DNA of 64,000 nt, taken from Lewinella sp. 4G2. Its GTDB lineage: Bacteria > Bacteroidota > Bacteroidia > Chitinophagales > Saprospiraceae. Below the pieces are notes generated by a model. It saw only the letters and a list, made by a program, of their open reading frames with translations. It searched no databases and was not told where the DNA came from. Made by a program: the position numbers and the translations under genes. Shown piece after piece: positions 1 to 8,846 of this stretch; position 1 is the first letter of the stretch, and every line of letters starts with the position of its first letter. The stretch is from the NCBI RefSeq assembly GCF_001625015.1, contig NZ_LVWJ02000014.1:744001-808000 (forward strand), written 5' to 3'.

Positions 1-857
1 GTCTGTGCCATTCCCGCCACGGTAGCTTCGTCAATACTCGCGTTGACGTAGTAGCGGTACAGTTTTTCCGCAATGAAGCGGGCGATCTGTGGCGCCCGCT
101 CTTCAAAAAGGATTTTGATGAGGGAACGGTAGTTCCAGGTACCCGTCCGGCCAAACACCGTCTTGTTGCCGGGGTCGTAGCCCCAACTCGCCCACTCTAC
201 GGGGCCGCAGTAACTCGTCCAGCCGTTCCAGCCGGTCAGGGCGCGGCTCGCTTCAACGATGTCCTGCTGGGTGTAGCCATTATTTTCACCGAGAGTGAAC
301 AGTTCAAAAAGCTCCCGGGCGTAATTCTCGTTGGGATTTTGGCGGGTATTTTGGAAGCCGTTGAGGAAGGCCAACATCGCCGGGTTGCGGCCCACGTCTC
401 CCACGAATCGTTCGAAATCACCGAAAGCGTGGGTGGCGATCAGGTCCGTATACTGGTAGTAGTAACTCGGGCAACTGTGGCTTTCGTAGGTCGTCACGAA
501 GTGGTTCTGCCAGAAGAGTTCCAGCTTCTCCCGTACCCCATTGTTGAGCGCCTCGCGCATGAAGCCCTGCGACCATTCGCGGTACAAATCAAAGGGTGCG
601 ATCTGGCGGGCGATCAGTGCGTCGTAATCCCAGAACGCCCACTCCGGTTGTTCCCGTTTGGGCTGGTTGATGGCCTCGTCGAGGAGTCGGTCCACGGTAG
701 CTTCCATACCCTCCATCAGCGCGAGGTTGATCTGCTCGGGGGTAGCGCCGTAGCCCGCCCGGCGGAAGAGGTGCATGATTCGGTCGCGGTTCCAGGGGGC
801 GTCATCCGTTGCCTGAAAGACCTCCAGGCCGGTAGTCGCGCAATTTGCAATCGTCAT
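1..857 (-). CDS. DUF1800 family protein (3' end outside window)
   Basis: I translated this by hand on the minus strand from the ATG at 857; about 285 codons are visible and the frame is open to the window edge, so the C-terminal part is missing. Visible family motifs are HLFRRAGYGATPEQI near the N-terminus, FWQNHFVTT in the middle and NENYARELFELFTLGE followed by DIVEASRALTGW, which together are typical of DUF1800. These proteins are large, of unknown biochemical role, and often lie next to a DUF1501 gene; the neighbour that would show this is outside the window. No signal peptide is evident. Confidence 0.85.
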   Translation of the reverse strand, partial: MTIANCATTGLEVFQATDDAPWNRDRIMHLFRRAGYGATPEQINLALMEGMEATVDRLLDEAINQPKREQPEWAFWDYDALIARQIAPFDLYREWSQGFMREALNNGVREKLELFWQNHFVTTYESHSCPSYYYQYTDLIATHAFGDFERFVGDVGRNPAMLAFLNGFQNTRQNPNENYARELFELFTLGENNGYTQQDIVEASRALTGWNGWTSYCGPVEWASWGYDPGNKTVFGRTGTWNYRSLIKILFEERAPQIARFIAEKLYRYYVNASIDEATVAGMAQ

Positions 858-1011
858 AGTATGAGTATAGGGTCTTTAAATATACGGGGTTTCCCAATTA
901 CCCACCCGGTGAACGCAACGTCTTAACGTATTGTAACAGTCGTGAAACGATCCCCACGGTATGAATTGTCGCCTAGCCAAGTACTTGAGGCGCAGCCAAC
1001 ATTAGAACTGA

Positions 1012-1881
1012 TTACCAACCCCCTCCGGCGCCTCCACCGCCAAAGTCGCCTCCGCCAAAGCCGCCGAATCCACCACCGCCGCCGCCAAAGCCGCCACCGC
1101 CGCCGAAGCCACCGCCACCACCGAAACCGCCGGGCATGATGATCCAACCACCACCCCGCCGGCGCCGTCTGCGCACTTTCCGGTGGGGGTCGTCCATATC
1201 GTAGGGCCCACCCCGCCAGTAGCCACCGTCGTCGTCATCATCATCGTGGCGGTTATTGAAACGGCTGATGAGGATGAAGACCACGAAGATCATGATGAAG
1301 ATCACGATCGGAGGTATGCCTTCACTATCCCCCCGCGCGGGCAGGTCGTCCGCACTGTATTCTCCTTTACCTAGGGACATGATGGCGCCCGTCGCCTCAT
1401 CAACCCCCCGGTAGATCTGCCCCTGCCGGAAGGCGGGCGTCATGATCTGATCGATGATCCGTTTGGCGATGGCATCCGGTAGGAAGCCCTCAGCGCCGTA
1501 ACCCGTCTGAATCTGAATACGCCGGTCATCCCGGGCGATGTACACGAGTACGCCATTGTCATTTTGGTCCGACCCACCAATTTGCCAGCCCTGGGCAATG
1601 GCCAGGCTACGGTCAAAGGCCGTATTCCCGTTGAGGGAAGCTTCCGTTACCACCGCAATCTGCGTGGAAGTCTCCTTGGCGTAGGCGTTCAACTTTTGCG
1701 TCAGCCGCTGCTCTTCGCTGGCGGAAAGCATCCCACCGTAATCGCTGACCAATTGGTTAGGATTACGCGGTATCGCCTCCTGGGCCATCACTCCTAAACC
1801 CGTGCAGACCAATACCAGGATTGCCATCCAGTGGAAAGCAAATCTGGCCGTCAGCGAATAAGGGGAATTAGGTAGGTACAA
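1012..1881 (-). CDS. TPM-domain (YgcG-type) membrane protein with glycine-rich tail
   Basis: A 289-residue protein. A hydrophobic N-terminal signal ends near VMAQ (residue 34). A TPM domain follows at about 40-175 (LVSDYGGMLSASEEQRL, TQIAVVTEASLNG, GVLVYIARDDRRIQIQTGYG). Then come one transmembrane helix at about 190-208, an Asp run, an Arg run and a Gly/Phe-rich tail ending in GGGW. This is the usual plan of the family: an extracytoplasmic TPM domain and a cytoplasmic Gly-rich tail. It is the last gene of a lemA-TPM-TPM cluster on the minus strand. The start at 1881 is TTG; an ATG at 1827 is possible but would leave a very short signal without positive charge. Confidence 0.85.
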   Translation of the reverse strand: MYLPNSPYSLTARFAFHWMAILVLVCTGLGVMAQEAIPRNPNQLVSDYGGMLSASEEQRLTQKLNAYAKETSTQIAVVTEASLNGNTAFDRSLAIAQGWQIGGSDQNDNGVLVYIARDDRRIQIQTGYGAEGFLPDAIAKRIIDQIMTPAFRQGQIYRGVDEATGAIMSLGKGEYSADDLPARGDSEGIPPIVIFIMIFVVFILISRFNNRHDDDDDDGGYWRGGPYDMDDPHRKVRRRRRRGGGWIIMPGGFGGGGGFGGGGGFGGGGGGFGGFGGGDFGGGGAGGGW

Positions 1882-1933
1882 GAGTTCCTGTTTTAAATAT
1901 TGATTGTAGAAAAGCCCGCAGCTTTAGCGAGGA

Positions 1934-2392
1934 CTACACCTTGCCGCCGGGCCGGCTACCTGGGCCGCCGTAACTCACGTCGTCCGGCAACTCGTTCAAG
2001 TCATCTTCCTGGTAGGGGAAGAACTTCTTCAGTTTAGCACCGATCTGTTCGATCGTCAGGCAAATACCCGCCACGAACTCTCCACGCTTGAAGTGGCGCT
2101 GCATCAGATCCCGTTCGGATTCCCAGAAGTCCTGGGAAACCACCCGGTTGATGCCTTCGTCGCCAATTATGGCAAACTCACGTCGGTCTACTTCCAGTAG
2201 GATCAGAACGCCGTTGCGGTCCGCTGTTTTGTGCATGCCCAACTCCTTAAACACCCGGGCGGCCACGTTGAGGGCACTGGCGCGTTCGCCAACCTCCACG
2301 TGCACCCGGATCTCTCCAGAGGTGTTCAATTCCGCGGCCTGAATAGCAGCGACGATCTCGGTCTCCTCCTCGGAGCTGAAAAAGCGAACCAC
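1934..2392 (-). CDS. TPM-domain protein, small cytoplasmic type
   Basis: A 152-residue protein with no signal peptide and no membrane segment. Residues about 8-125 match the TPM domain (AELNTSGEIRVHVEV, NGVLILLEVDRREFAIIGDEGIN). The tail is acidic and then Gly/Pro-rich. It starts with GTG three bases after the lemA stop codon, so the two are almost certainly co-transcribed. The next gene encodes a second, membrane-anchored TPM protein. The function of TPM/LemA clusters is not settled; envelope-related roles have been proposed. Confidence 0.85.
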   Translation of the reverse strand: MVRFFSSEEETEIVAAIQAAELNTSGEIRVHVEVGERASALNVAARVFKELGMHKTADRNGVLILLEVDRREFAIIGDEGINRVVSQDFWESERDLMQRHFKRGEFVAGICLTIEQIGAKLKKFFPYQEDDLNELPDDVSYGGPGSRPGGKV

Positions 2393-2395
2393 CGC

Positions 2396-2983
2396 TTAGA
2401 ATTCAACCGTTGGCGCCTGGTCGGAGCCCGTTTGGGCCTGGAACTGAGGTTTTTCTTCGAAGCCAAATACGCTGGCAAACACTGTCCCGGGGAAGCGGCG
2501 GACTTTCTTATTGAACTCCGTAGCCTGCGCGTTAAAACGGTCACGCGCAACGGCTACGCGGTTCTCCGTGCCTTCCAACTGCGCCTGCAGCTCCTGGAAC
2601 TGGGCGTTAGATTTCAGGTTGGGGTAATTCTCCGCCGTAGCGAGCAAACGGCCGAGGCCCTGGCTCAACTGACCCTGCGCGGCCTGGTACTGCTCCAGTT
2701 TCTCCGGTGTAAGGTCATTAGCGTTGATGTTGATGCTCGTGGCGCGGGCCCGGGCGTTCGTTACGGCTTCCAGCGTTCCGCGCTCAAAGTCAGCGGCTCC
2801 CTTTACGGTGTTGACCAGGTTCGGGATCAAGTCCGCGCGCCGCTGGTACTGGGTTTGTACGTCAGACCAGGATTTCTCCATGTTCTCCTCCGCGTCCACG
2901 AATCCGTTGTACTGGCCGCAACCGGCGATGAGCAGGACGGCAAGGATAGCGACGACAATGCCGAGTGTTCCGAATGATTTCAT
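2396..2983 (-). CDS. lemA: LemA family lipoprotein
   Basis: A 195-residue protein. The N-terminus is a lipoprotein signal with lipobox LIAGC (Cys 22). The LemA core follows: NMEKSWSDVQTQYQRRADLIPNLVNTVKG and then long helices with regularly spaced charged residues. LemA proteins are helical bundles anchored in the membrane; the molecular role is poorly known. It is the first gene of a three-gene cluster with two TPM-domain genes, a combination found widely in bacteria. The ATG start at 2983 gives a clean signal peptide. Confidence 0.92.
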   Translation of the reverse strand: MKSFGTLGIVVAILAVLLIAGCGQYNGFVDAEENMEKSWSDVQTQYQRRADLIPNLVNTVKGAADFERGTLEAVTNARARATSININANDLTPEKLEQYQAAQGQLSQGLGRLLATAENYPNLKSNAQFQELQAQLEGTENRVAVARDRFNAQATEFNKKVRRFPGTVFASVFGFEEKPQFQAQTGSDQAPTVEF

Positions 2984-2991
2984 GTGGTATT

Positions 2992-4029
2992 TTACTTATT
3001 GTATTGGAAAAAGTCCGCTAACAAAACGTCGGCGGCGGACGAAAAGGTAACACGTTCGTCGAATATACGCTGCAATCCGTCGGTGCCTTTCACCTTCTCC
3101 TGCAGATACGCATCGACTTTACTACGCACCGCATGGTATAAGCGTTCTTTGAGCCAGGTCATTTTTTGTTCTTTTCGGCGCTGCCGCAGGTGCTGGGTTA
3201 GGACGAGATGGCCCCGAAAATCTCCCAACCGGCTGCGCAGTTCAGACAGCCCCTCCGGTTGAAGGGCACTGATGGTGGATACTTCCACCGTCCAACCATC
3301 CGGGCGGGGAGGCGCCAGGTGTAAACCCTGCCGTAACTGACGGGCGGTCTCCTCCGCTGCGGTAGGAAACAGGTCCTTTTTGTTGACGGCGACGTGGTCC
3401 GCCAGTTCCAGGATTCCCCGTTTGATACTCTGTAAGCCATCCCCGGCCGCCGGTTGGGCCAGGAGGAGAAAGGCATCCGTCATCCCGTGGACGCGCCACT
3501 CGGCCTGCCCCACCCCAACGGTTTCTACCATGACGTAATCGTAACCGGCAGCTTCACACAACAGGATGGCCGCGCGGGTAGCTACCCCTACCCCACCTTG
3601 AGATCCAGCGTTGGGGCTCGGGCGGATAAAGGCCCGCGCGTCCTGCGAAAGCGTTTCCATCCTTGTTTTATCACCCAGGATGCTCCCCCCGCTCAGGGAA
3701 CTAGAAGGGTCCACGGCCAGCACAGCCAGGCGGTGGCCCGCTTCGATGAGCTCCAACCCAAATTGCTCCACGAAGGTGGATTTGCCCACCCCCGGCGTTC
3801 CGCTTACGCCCAACCGAAAGGTTTCACGATCATCCTCACCGGCCATGGCCAGGTCGATGAGTTCATCGGCGATCTGTTGATCCTCTTCGCGGGTGGATTC
3901 CAGCAGTGTGATGGCACGTGCGAGGGCGCGGCGGCCATTCTTACCCGTCAGTTCCGCAAACATCGCTGCGGCCGATACCTGAGGTCGGTCCGCATTAAAG
4001 TTCAGATTTCGGTTGATGGACGATGGCAT
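2992..4029 (-). CDS. meaB: Methylmalonyl-CoA mutase-associated GTPase MeaB
   Basis: MeaB is a G3E-family P-loop GTPase that protects and loads the B12 enzyme methylmalonyl-CoA mutase. Visible motifs are the Walker A loop GTPGVGKSTFVEQFG (about residues 77-91), LAVDPSSSLSGGSILGDKTRM, the VMVETVGVGQAE region and VNKKDLF as guanine-specificity motif. I chose the ATG at 4029 (345 residues), which matches the family length; a TTG at 4068 in the same frame would add 13 residues. The mutase itself is not in the window. The gene ends 8 bp from the lemA start on the same strand. A copy of the dispersed 18-bp repeat lies inside it, reading QHLRQRR. Confidence 0.93.
   Translation of the reverse strand: MPSSINRNLNFNADRPQVSAAAMFAELTGKNGRRALARAITLLESTREEDQQIADELIDLAMAGEDDRETFRLGVSGTPGVGKSTFVEQFGLELIEAGHRLAVLAVDPSSSLSGGSILGDKTRMETLSQDARAFIRPSPNAGSQGGVGVATRAAILLCEAAGYDYVMVETVGVGQAEWRVHGMTDAFLLLAQPAAGDGLQSIKRGILELADHVAVNKKDLFPTAAEETARQLRQGLHLAPPRPDGWTVEVSTISALQPEGLSELRSRLGDFRGHLVLTQHLRQRRKEQKMTWLKERLYHAVRSKVDAYLQEKVKGTDGLQRIFDERVTFSSAADVLLADFFQYNK
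3176..3193 (+). repeat. Dispersed repeat A, copy 1 (in meaB)
   Basis: 17 of 18 matches to GGGCGCTGNCGCAGGTGC. In the meaB frame it reads QHLRQRR near the C-terminal third. Confidence 0.6.
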
Positions 4030-4170
4030 GGGTGCTGCTTTACTTCGCAGGTAACGAAGGGCTTGCAATGTACCAGACTTAAGGCTGAACGGTCCCTAAA
4101 TGTTAGGATAAGTTCGGATTCACCGACCCGAAAAATGGGTTAGATCGATGGTTAATTACCCGGGAGCTCA

Positions 4171-5283
4171 TTATCCCAACCAGTCCAGGTCCCCCGCTAC
4201 GCGGTCGGGGTGTTGGCCGTCTCCGTGGTCCTTGGCGAAAGACCAGTCGTATCCATCCAACTTGCTCACGGCGGCTACCAAAAGATCAATCGTGGCTGCC
4301 ACGTCTCCCTGGTGGACGACCTCCGTACTCTGATGCATGTTCCGCAACGGAATTGACAATGCACCCGCGACAGCGCCCTTGGTGCCGTAACGTTGGACGG
4401 CGGCCGTGTCGGTACCACCCGCGGGTAGCAGCTCCAACTGGTACTTGATTTCCTCCGATTTGGCCAGTTCCTTCAGGTAGTTGACCATCCGGTAGTCGCT
4501 GATGACGGAGCCGTCCAGCACCTTGATGGCCGTGCCCTCGCCGAGGTTGGAAACGGCCTCCTGGGGCGTAGAGCCGGGTACGTCGTAGGCGATGGTGACG
4601 TCCAGGCCAAAACCAAAATCGGGGTCGATGTGGCTGGCGCTACCCATGGCGCCGCGCAGGCCCACTTCCTCCTGCACCGTGAATACCGCGTAGAGGTCGT
4701 AGGGTAAATCCTGCCCCTGAAGCCGGCGCAGGGTTTCGATAAGGATGAAAACCGATATCCGGTTATCGAGCGATTTGCTGGTCACGCAGTCGCCCAGCTC
4801 CACCATATCCCGTTCGCGGGTAATGGGGTCGCCCACTGAGATCAGCTTATCAACCTCCTCCTTGGGCAGGCCCGTATCGATGAAGTATTCGTTGAGGGGT
4901 ACGACCTTGGCCCGTTCCTCCGCCTTCATGATGTGGATCGGCTTGGAGCCCATCACGCCCAACACGTCGCGGCGCCCGTGAATGAGTACTCGCTGAGCCG
5001 TAAGCGTCTTGGGGTCAAAACCACCCAGCGGAAGAAAGCGGACGAAACCCTTTTCGTCGACGTGGTTGACGATGAAGCCAATCTCATCCATGTGGGCCGC
5101 CACCATGACGCGCTTGTTTCCTTTGCCGCGGCGAATGGCAATGAGGTTACCCATGTTGTCAATCTGAACCTCATCGGCCAGCCCCTTCACCTCTTCGTGA
5201 ATGAGGTTGCGGATACGGCGCTCGTAACCGGAAACACCGGGGGCGGCGCAGATGGATTTAAGCAAGGACAGATTCAGAGCCAT
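4171..5283 (-). CDS. M42 family metallo-aminopeptidase
   Basis: A 370-residue cytosolic zinc or cobalt aminopeptidase of the M42 (FrvX/PepA/TET) family, which trims N-terminal residues from peptides. The metal ligands and catalytic residues can all be placed: His64 and Asp66 (AAHMDEIG), Asp173 (SLDNR), the Glu205-Glu206 pair (VQEEVGLRGA), Asp228 (GLDVTIAYD) and His316 (LRNMHQSTEV). The length is normal. A copy of the dispersed repeat sits in the coding sequence at 4361-4378 and reads KGAVAGA, just before the last metal ligand. Confidence 0.92.
   Translation of the reverse strand: MALNLSLLKSICAAPGVSGYERRIRNLIHEEVKGLADEVQIDNMGNLIAIRRGKGNKRVMVAAHMDEIGFIVNHVDEKGFVRFLPLGGFDPKTLTAQRVLIHGRRDVLGVMGSKPIHIMKAEERAKVVPLNEYFIDTGLPKEEVDKLISVGDPITRERDMVELGDCVTSKSLDNRISVFILIETLRRLQGQDLPYDLYAVFTVQEEVGLRGAMGSASHIDPDFGFGLDVTIAYDVPGSTPQEAVSNLGEGTAIKVLDGSVISDYRMVNYLKELAKSEEIKYQLELLPAGGTDTAAVQRYGTKGAVAGALSIPLRNMHQSTEVVHQGDVAATIDLLVAAVSKLDGYDWSFAKDHGDGQHPDRVAGDLDWLG
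4361..4378 (-). repeat. Dispersed repeat A, copy 2 (in the M42 gene)
   Basis: 17 of 18 matches on the minus strand. It reads KGAVAGA; a chance match in a conserved protein segment cannot be excluded. Confidence 0.45.
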
Positions 5284-5394
5284 AGTGGGGTACTGTTAAC
5301 GGAGAAAGGCGCAAATGTAAGCAGTGAGCCGGGATAGCTTCGTAGCTTATTCTGCGCTCTGGTAGTGATTGGTTGTAGCCTCTGCCCCAACAAA

Positions 5395-5432
5395 AGGAGG
5401 GGTTGGCAACCCGTAAGTTACCAACCCCTCCT
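5395..5432 (-). terminator. Rho-independent terminator after the GH9 gene
   Basis: A perfect 12-bp inverted repeat (5395-5406 with 5421-5432) with a 14-base loop. On the minus strand the hairpin is followed by a TTTT run. It lies 25 bp downstream of the stop codon of the GH9 gene, so it should end that transcript. Confidence 0.85.
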
Positions 5433-5456
5433 GACTCGTTCAGTTCGGAATGCCCG

Positions 5457-8400
5457 CTATTGAATGACGATTCGCTGAACCTCGCCCAGTGCGGTAACAC
5501 CCGCAAGTAATTTGATGGCGTATACGCCCGGAGCAAGGTTAAGATCGCGGTAATCCAGTTTGAATTGGTGCTCGCTGGCCTGCCCCAAACGGATCGCCCG
5601 TTGGTTCAACTGCCGCCCCGTCAAGTCGTAAAGGCCAATGGTCAGGGCTTCCCCCCGCGCCTGAAAGCCGAGGTTGAGTTGTAGCAGTCCGTTACTTGGG
5701 TTGGGGCTCACCTGAATGTCAGCCGCAATCCGGCTTTCGGGGGTGAAGAGGCTGGTAGCATCTGCATTGCCAAAGCAGAAACGGTCAAACTTCAACCAGT
5801 TGTTGTTGGCCTCAACGGTCACGGTGTGTACCCCTTCGGAAAGGCCGTCCACCCTGGCGACGATCTCTCCCCAGTAAGTATCGTCGAAGAGCGCGGAAAT
5901 AGTGCCTTCGTCGAGATCGGTAATGACCTCTTCGCCGTCTAGCGTAACGATGTACTTATCGGCCAGGTTACGGTCCGTTCCGGAAGCTTCCCCGACCCGG
6001 AGGCGGAAACGCATCTCGTGCATACCATCGTCCGCTACGGAAAATGGGAAACTCACCTTATCGCCGACGTCAAACATGTTGATGTAGCGATCACCGCTGG
6101 CGTTGGCGGTGAAGCCGTCACCCCGGATCTCACCGTTACCCCCAACGTCGGCCAGGATGGTAAAGGCATTTTCGATCTCAATGCAGTCAAAGGAAATCTC
6201 TCCGGAGCCACCACCCGTATCTGGTTTGGGGACGGAGTTAGCGTCGCGCCAACAAACCCGGTCGAGCTTGAGGTAGTCTTGCTTGGCGGTGACGGTTACC
6301 TCGTGGTCGGCCGCCGTCAGGGCGACATCCACCAGGACGATCTCCCCCCAGTAGGTATCGCCGGCCAGCGGAGATATACTCGTGGAATCCAGGACGTACT
6401 CTACTTCGTTGCCATCCAGGCTTACGGTGTACGCATCGGCCAAATTAGTCGCGTTGCCGGCGGCTTCCCCTACGCGGACGCGGACAGCCAGGTCAAACTT
6501 CCCGCCACGGCTGATGGTGAAGGGGTAGCTGGCCGCGTCGCCCGCGTCGAAGAGTTTAACGGAGGCTCCGTTCGTGGAGCCGGGGCTGTTGCTATCCATT
6601 TCTACGGTACCGTTGCCGCCAACGTCGTTACCGACAGTGAAGCCAAGTTCTGCCTCACCGCAATCCTTAATGGGGTCAATTCCGCCGGTGCCCGTTTCCC
6701 CTTCCGCGGCGTTGCCGGCAATGAAGTAGGAGAGCGCTTTGATGTAGGCCGCCTGGTAGTAAATAGCTGGCTCGTTGTAGGCCCAAGGGCCGTTCTGCCA
6801 GAAGTTATCCACGCTAAAGGCTTTCTGATCTGGCTGCTGCCCCGCCGTTGCCGGGAAGGAGTGGGTACCCAGCTTGATGGGCATACTACCCTGACCCTGC
6901 GGGTTCGGTCCACCGGAGATGAAGCCAGGAGCCGGACCGACGTTGGTTCCGTCAATGTTATCAAACTTCGTATCGAGGGAGAACCAGCTGTGCCACATTT
7001 CATCGGCGCAGAGGTCGCCACCGTACTGGTACATATTGGAGAGCATGCAAATGCCGGAGGGGTTCGTACCGTGCAGGTAGTTGATGATGGATTGCCCACG
7101 CTCAGTGTAAGCAGCGCTATTCTCCGGGCGGATGCCATAAACGTGCAGGTCCATGATGTCTCCCACCTGCCGGCTGATGAGGCTGTTAGAGCCCCAGTTA
7201 AAATAGATGGGCTTGGCCCGGTACAGGTTATCCTGTTCGGCCACGACGTAGTTGGACCCCGTACTCTTGGGGGCGGAAGACTTCATGTCCAGGATGCCCT
7301 GTTTGGTGGTGGGGTCGGCTTCGGGATTCTGCGTGTAATAGAGCAGTGCCTCTCCCTGGTGAGCGCGGTACACGCCCCAATCTTCTGCCTTCCACGGCCG
7401 GGCTTGGCGGTAGTTGGCGGCGATGAAGTCCTTGTACTTCTGCTCGCCGGTCAGTTCAAACAGGTAGACGGCGGCGGCGGCGGCCAGGGCCCGGTGCTCG
7501 GTGGCGTACTGGTTGCCCGGCCCATCGGCGTCTCCTGCTTCGATGCGCCCGTCGTCACAGAGTTCCGCTTTATTGGGGGCGGCCTCGTAGTAGGCGAAGG
7601 CTTTGGCGGCGCGGTCCGTTAGTTCGGCTATTTCTTCCGGCCAGACGTTGGCTCGTTTGTAGGAAACCGCGGCGTGGGCCATCATCCCCGCACCCGTAAT
7701 GGTGGAGCTCACGCAAACGCCGTTGTAGTAGCGCAAACGCGTATCCGTACTCGGGGGGCTGATGTAGCTTACGTCGTTCAGGATGCCCATCTTTTGGATG
7801 ATGCCCGCCGTTGGTCGGTTGGGGTCGTACAGCTGCATCTTCTTGATCCAGTCGATCTCGAATTTAACCTCGTCCAGTAGGTCGGGTGTGTCGTTACCGG
7901 ACTCGGGGATGTTGAGGTCAAAGTCGTTCCAGAAATCCGGAGCGTTGTCGTAGGTGGTCAGCAATGCGTGGACTGCATCTACGGCGAAGGTGACGTATTT
8001 GTTGGGATCTCCCGCGTCGAACCAGCCACCACTCAGGTCGCGGGTAACGCTGGGGTTGTCCAGTTCCCGGACGGCCGTTTCCTGGTTAGGGCGGCCGTAC
8101 CATTCGGTATCCGTCCAGGGCTCTCCGCTACCGTACTGGGCTAACTTGTCCTGGTTGATCCGCTGGTAGTAGAACATGTTGATGGCGGCGCGCATCACTT
8201 CGTTGTATACGTCGTCGGCAATGCGGAATTCGTAACTCTCGGCCGTTGACCCGTCGTTCTTCTGGACGCGGATGCGGTATGCGCCCTCCGTATCAAACTC
8301 GGTAAAATCGAACCAGGCGCCTTTGTCTCCACTCAAATCGTCCTTACCTCCACCGTTCCAAAGTTGGGGGTAGGCGGAGAAAACGACGGCATTAGTAGTC

Positions 8401-8642
8401 GCGTCGATCAGATCGACGGTCGCCCCCTGGTTGAGGTCAATTCCTTCGCCAGCGTTATAGCCATCGACGGCCTTGGCGATGACGGCTACCTTGGTAGCGT
8501 TCGGTAGGTAGCCGAATTGATCGATCCGGATGAAGTTGCGGTCTTCCAGTACCTCCTGCGCATAAATGGTTCCACCAAGGAAGATGGAAAGAAGCAGGAA
8601 AAAAGAGAGACGTAGAATAGATTGGTGGTGTTGGTGTTGCAT
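5457..8642 (-). CDS. Secreted modular GH9 cellulase with two beta-sandwich repeats and T9SS tail
   Basis: A 1061-residue extracellular enzyme. Order of parts: signal peptide (1-29, ending IYAQ), an Ig-like cellulase N-terminal domain (about 35-140), the GH9 catalytic domain (about 145-640), two related repeats of about 130 residues (about 668-795 and 812-940), and a C-terminal type IX secretion sorting domain (about 975-1061, PNPSNGLLQLNLGF and later LAPGVYAIKLLAG). GH9 hallmarks are GGWFDAGDPNKYVTF, with the catalytic base Asp around 209-212, and WAYNEPAIYYQAAY with the acid Glu624. The repeats share DTYWGEIV and WLKFDR-like ends and look like carbohydrate-binding jelly rolls. Likely role: surface-bound or released beta-1,4-glucanase. 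A clear terminator follows the gene. Confidence 0.93.
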   Translation of the reverse strand: MQHQHHQSILRLSFFLLLSIFLGGTIYAQEVLEDRNFIRIDQFGYLPNATKVAVIAKAVDGYNAGEGIDLNQGATVDLIDATTNAVVFSAYPQLWNGGGKDDLSGDKGAWFDFTEFDTEGAYRIRVQKNDGSTAESYEFRIADDVYNEVMRAAINMFYYQRINQDKLAQYGSGEPWTDTEWYGRPNQETAVRELDNPSVTRDLSGGWFDAGDPNKYVTFAVDAVHALLTTYDNAPDFWNDFDLNIPESGNDTPDLLDEVKFEIDWIKKMQLYDPNRPTAGIIQKMGILNDVSYISPPSTDTRLRYYNGVCVSSTITGAGMMAHAAVSYKRANVWPEEIAELTDRAAKAFAYYEAAPNKAELCDDGRIEAGDADGPGNQYATEHRALAAAAAVYLFELTGEQKYKDFIAANYRQARPWKAEDWGVYRAHQGEALLYYTQNPEADPTTKQGILDMKSSAPKSTGSNYVVAEQDNLYRAKPIYFNWGSNSLISRQVGDIMDLHVYGIRPENSAAYTERGQSIINYLHGTNPSGICMLSNMYQYGGDLCADEMWHSWFSLDTKFDNIDGTNVGPAPGFISGGPNPQGQGSMPIKLGTHSFPATAGQQPDQKAFSVDNFWQNGPWAYNEPAIYYQAAYIKALSYFIAGNAAEGETGTGGIDPIKDCGEAELGFTVGNDVGGNGTVEMDSNSPGSTNGASVKLFDAGDAASYPFTISRGGKFDLAVRVRVGEAAGNATNLADAYTVSLDGNEVEYVLDSTSISPLAGDTYWGEIVLVDVALTAADHEVTVTAKQDYLKLDRVCWRDANSVPKPDTGGGSGEISFDCIEIENAFTILADVGGNGEIRGDGFTANASGDRYINMFDVGDKVSFPFSVADDGMHEMRFRLRVGEASGTDRNLADKYIVTLDGEEVITDLDEGTISALFDDTYWGEIVARVDGLSEGVHTVTVEANNNWLKFDRFCFGNADATSLFTPESRIAADIQVSPNPSNGLLQLNLGFQARGEALTIGLYDLTGRQLNQRAIRLGQASEHQFKLDYRDLNLAPGVYAIKLLAGVTALGEVQRIVIQ

Positions 8643-8846
8643 GAATCGATTGGATTATGAAAAAAGCAGGTGTCCTTCCAAGAGGAGGTTGAATGGGCTG
8701 CTCAAGGTACCGTAAGCGGCTGCGAACACCTTACCCGGGCATGCAAAGTAAGTGTCTCAAAATCCCGGCGGTGTACACTTCACTACGTTTTTGCGGTATT
8801 CAGGCGGCTTAAGCCCTTCCAGTCCATTAGAATCGGGCCTTCTCCA

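Noticed and set aside
1012..1139. GC-rich tandem pattern at the end of the first TPM gene
   Set aside because: It is explained by the Gly-rich protein tail (GGN codons) typical of the family and is not an independent DNA repeat.
6018..7622. A 534-codon plus-strand frame opposite the GH9 gene
   Set aside because: It is the antisense of a long GC-rich gene whose protein has full catalytic motifs. The antisense product is Val/Gly-rich without domains.
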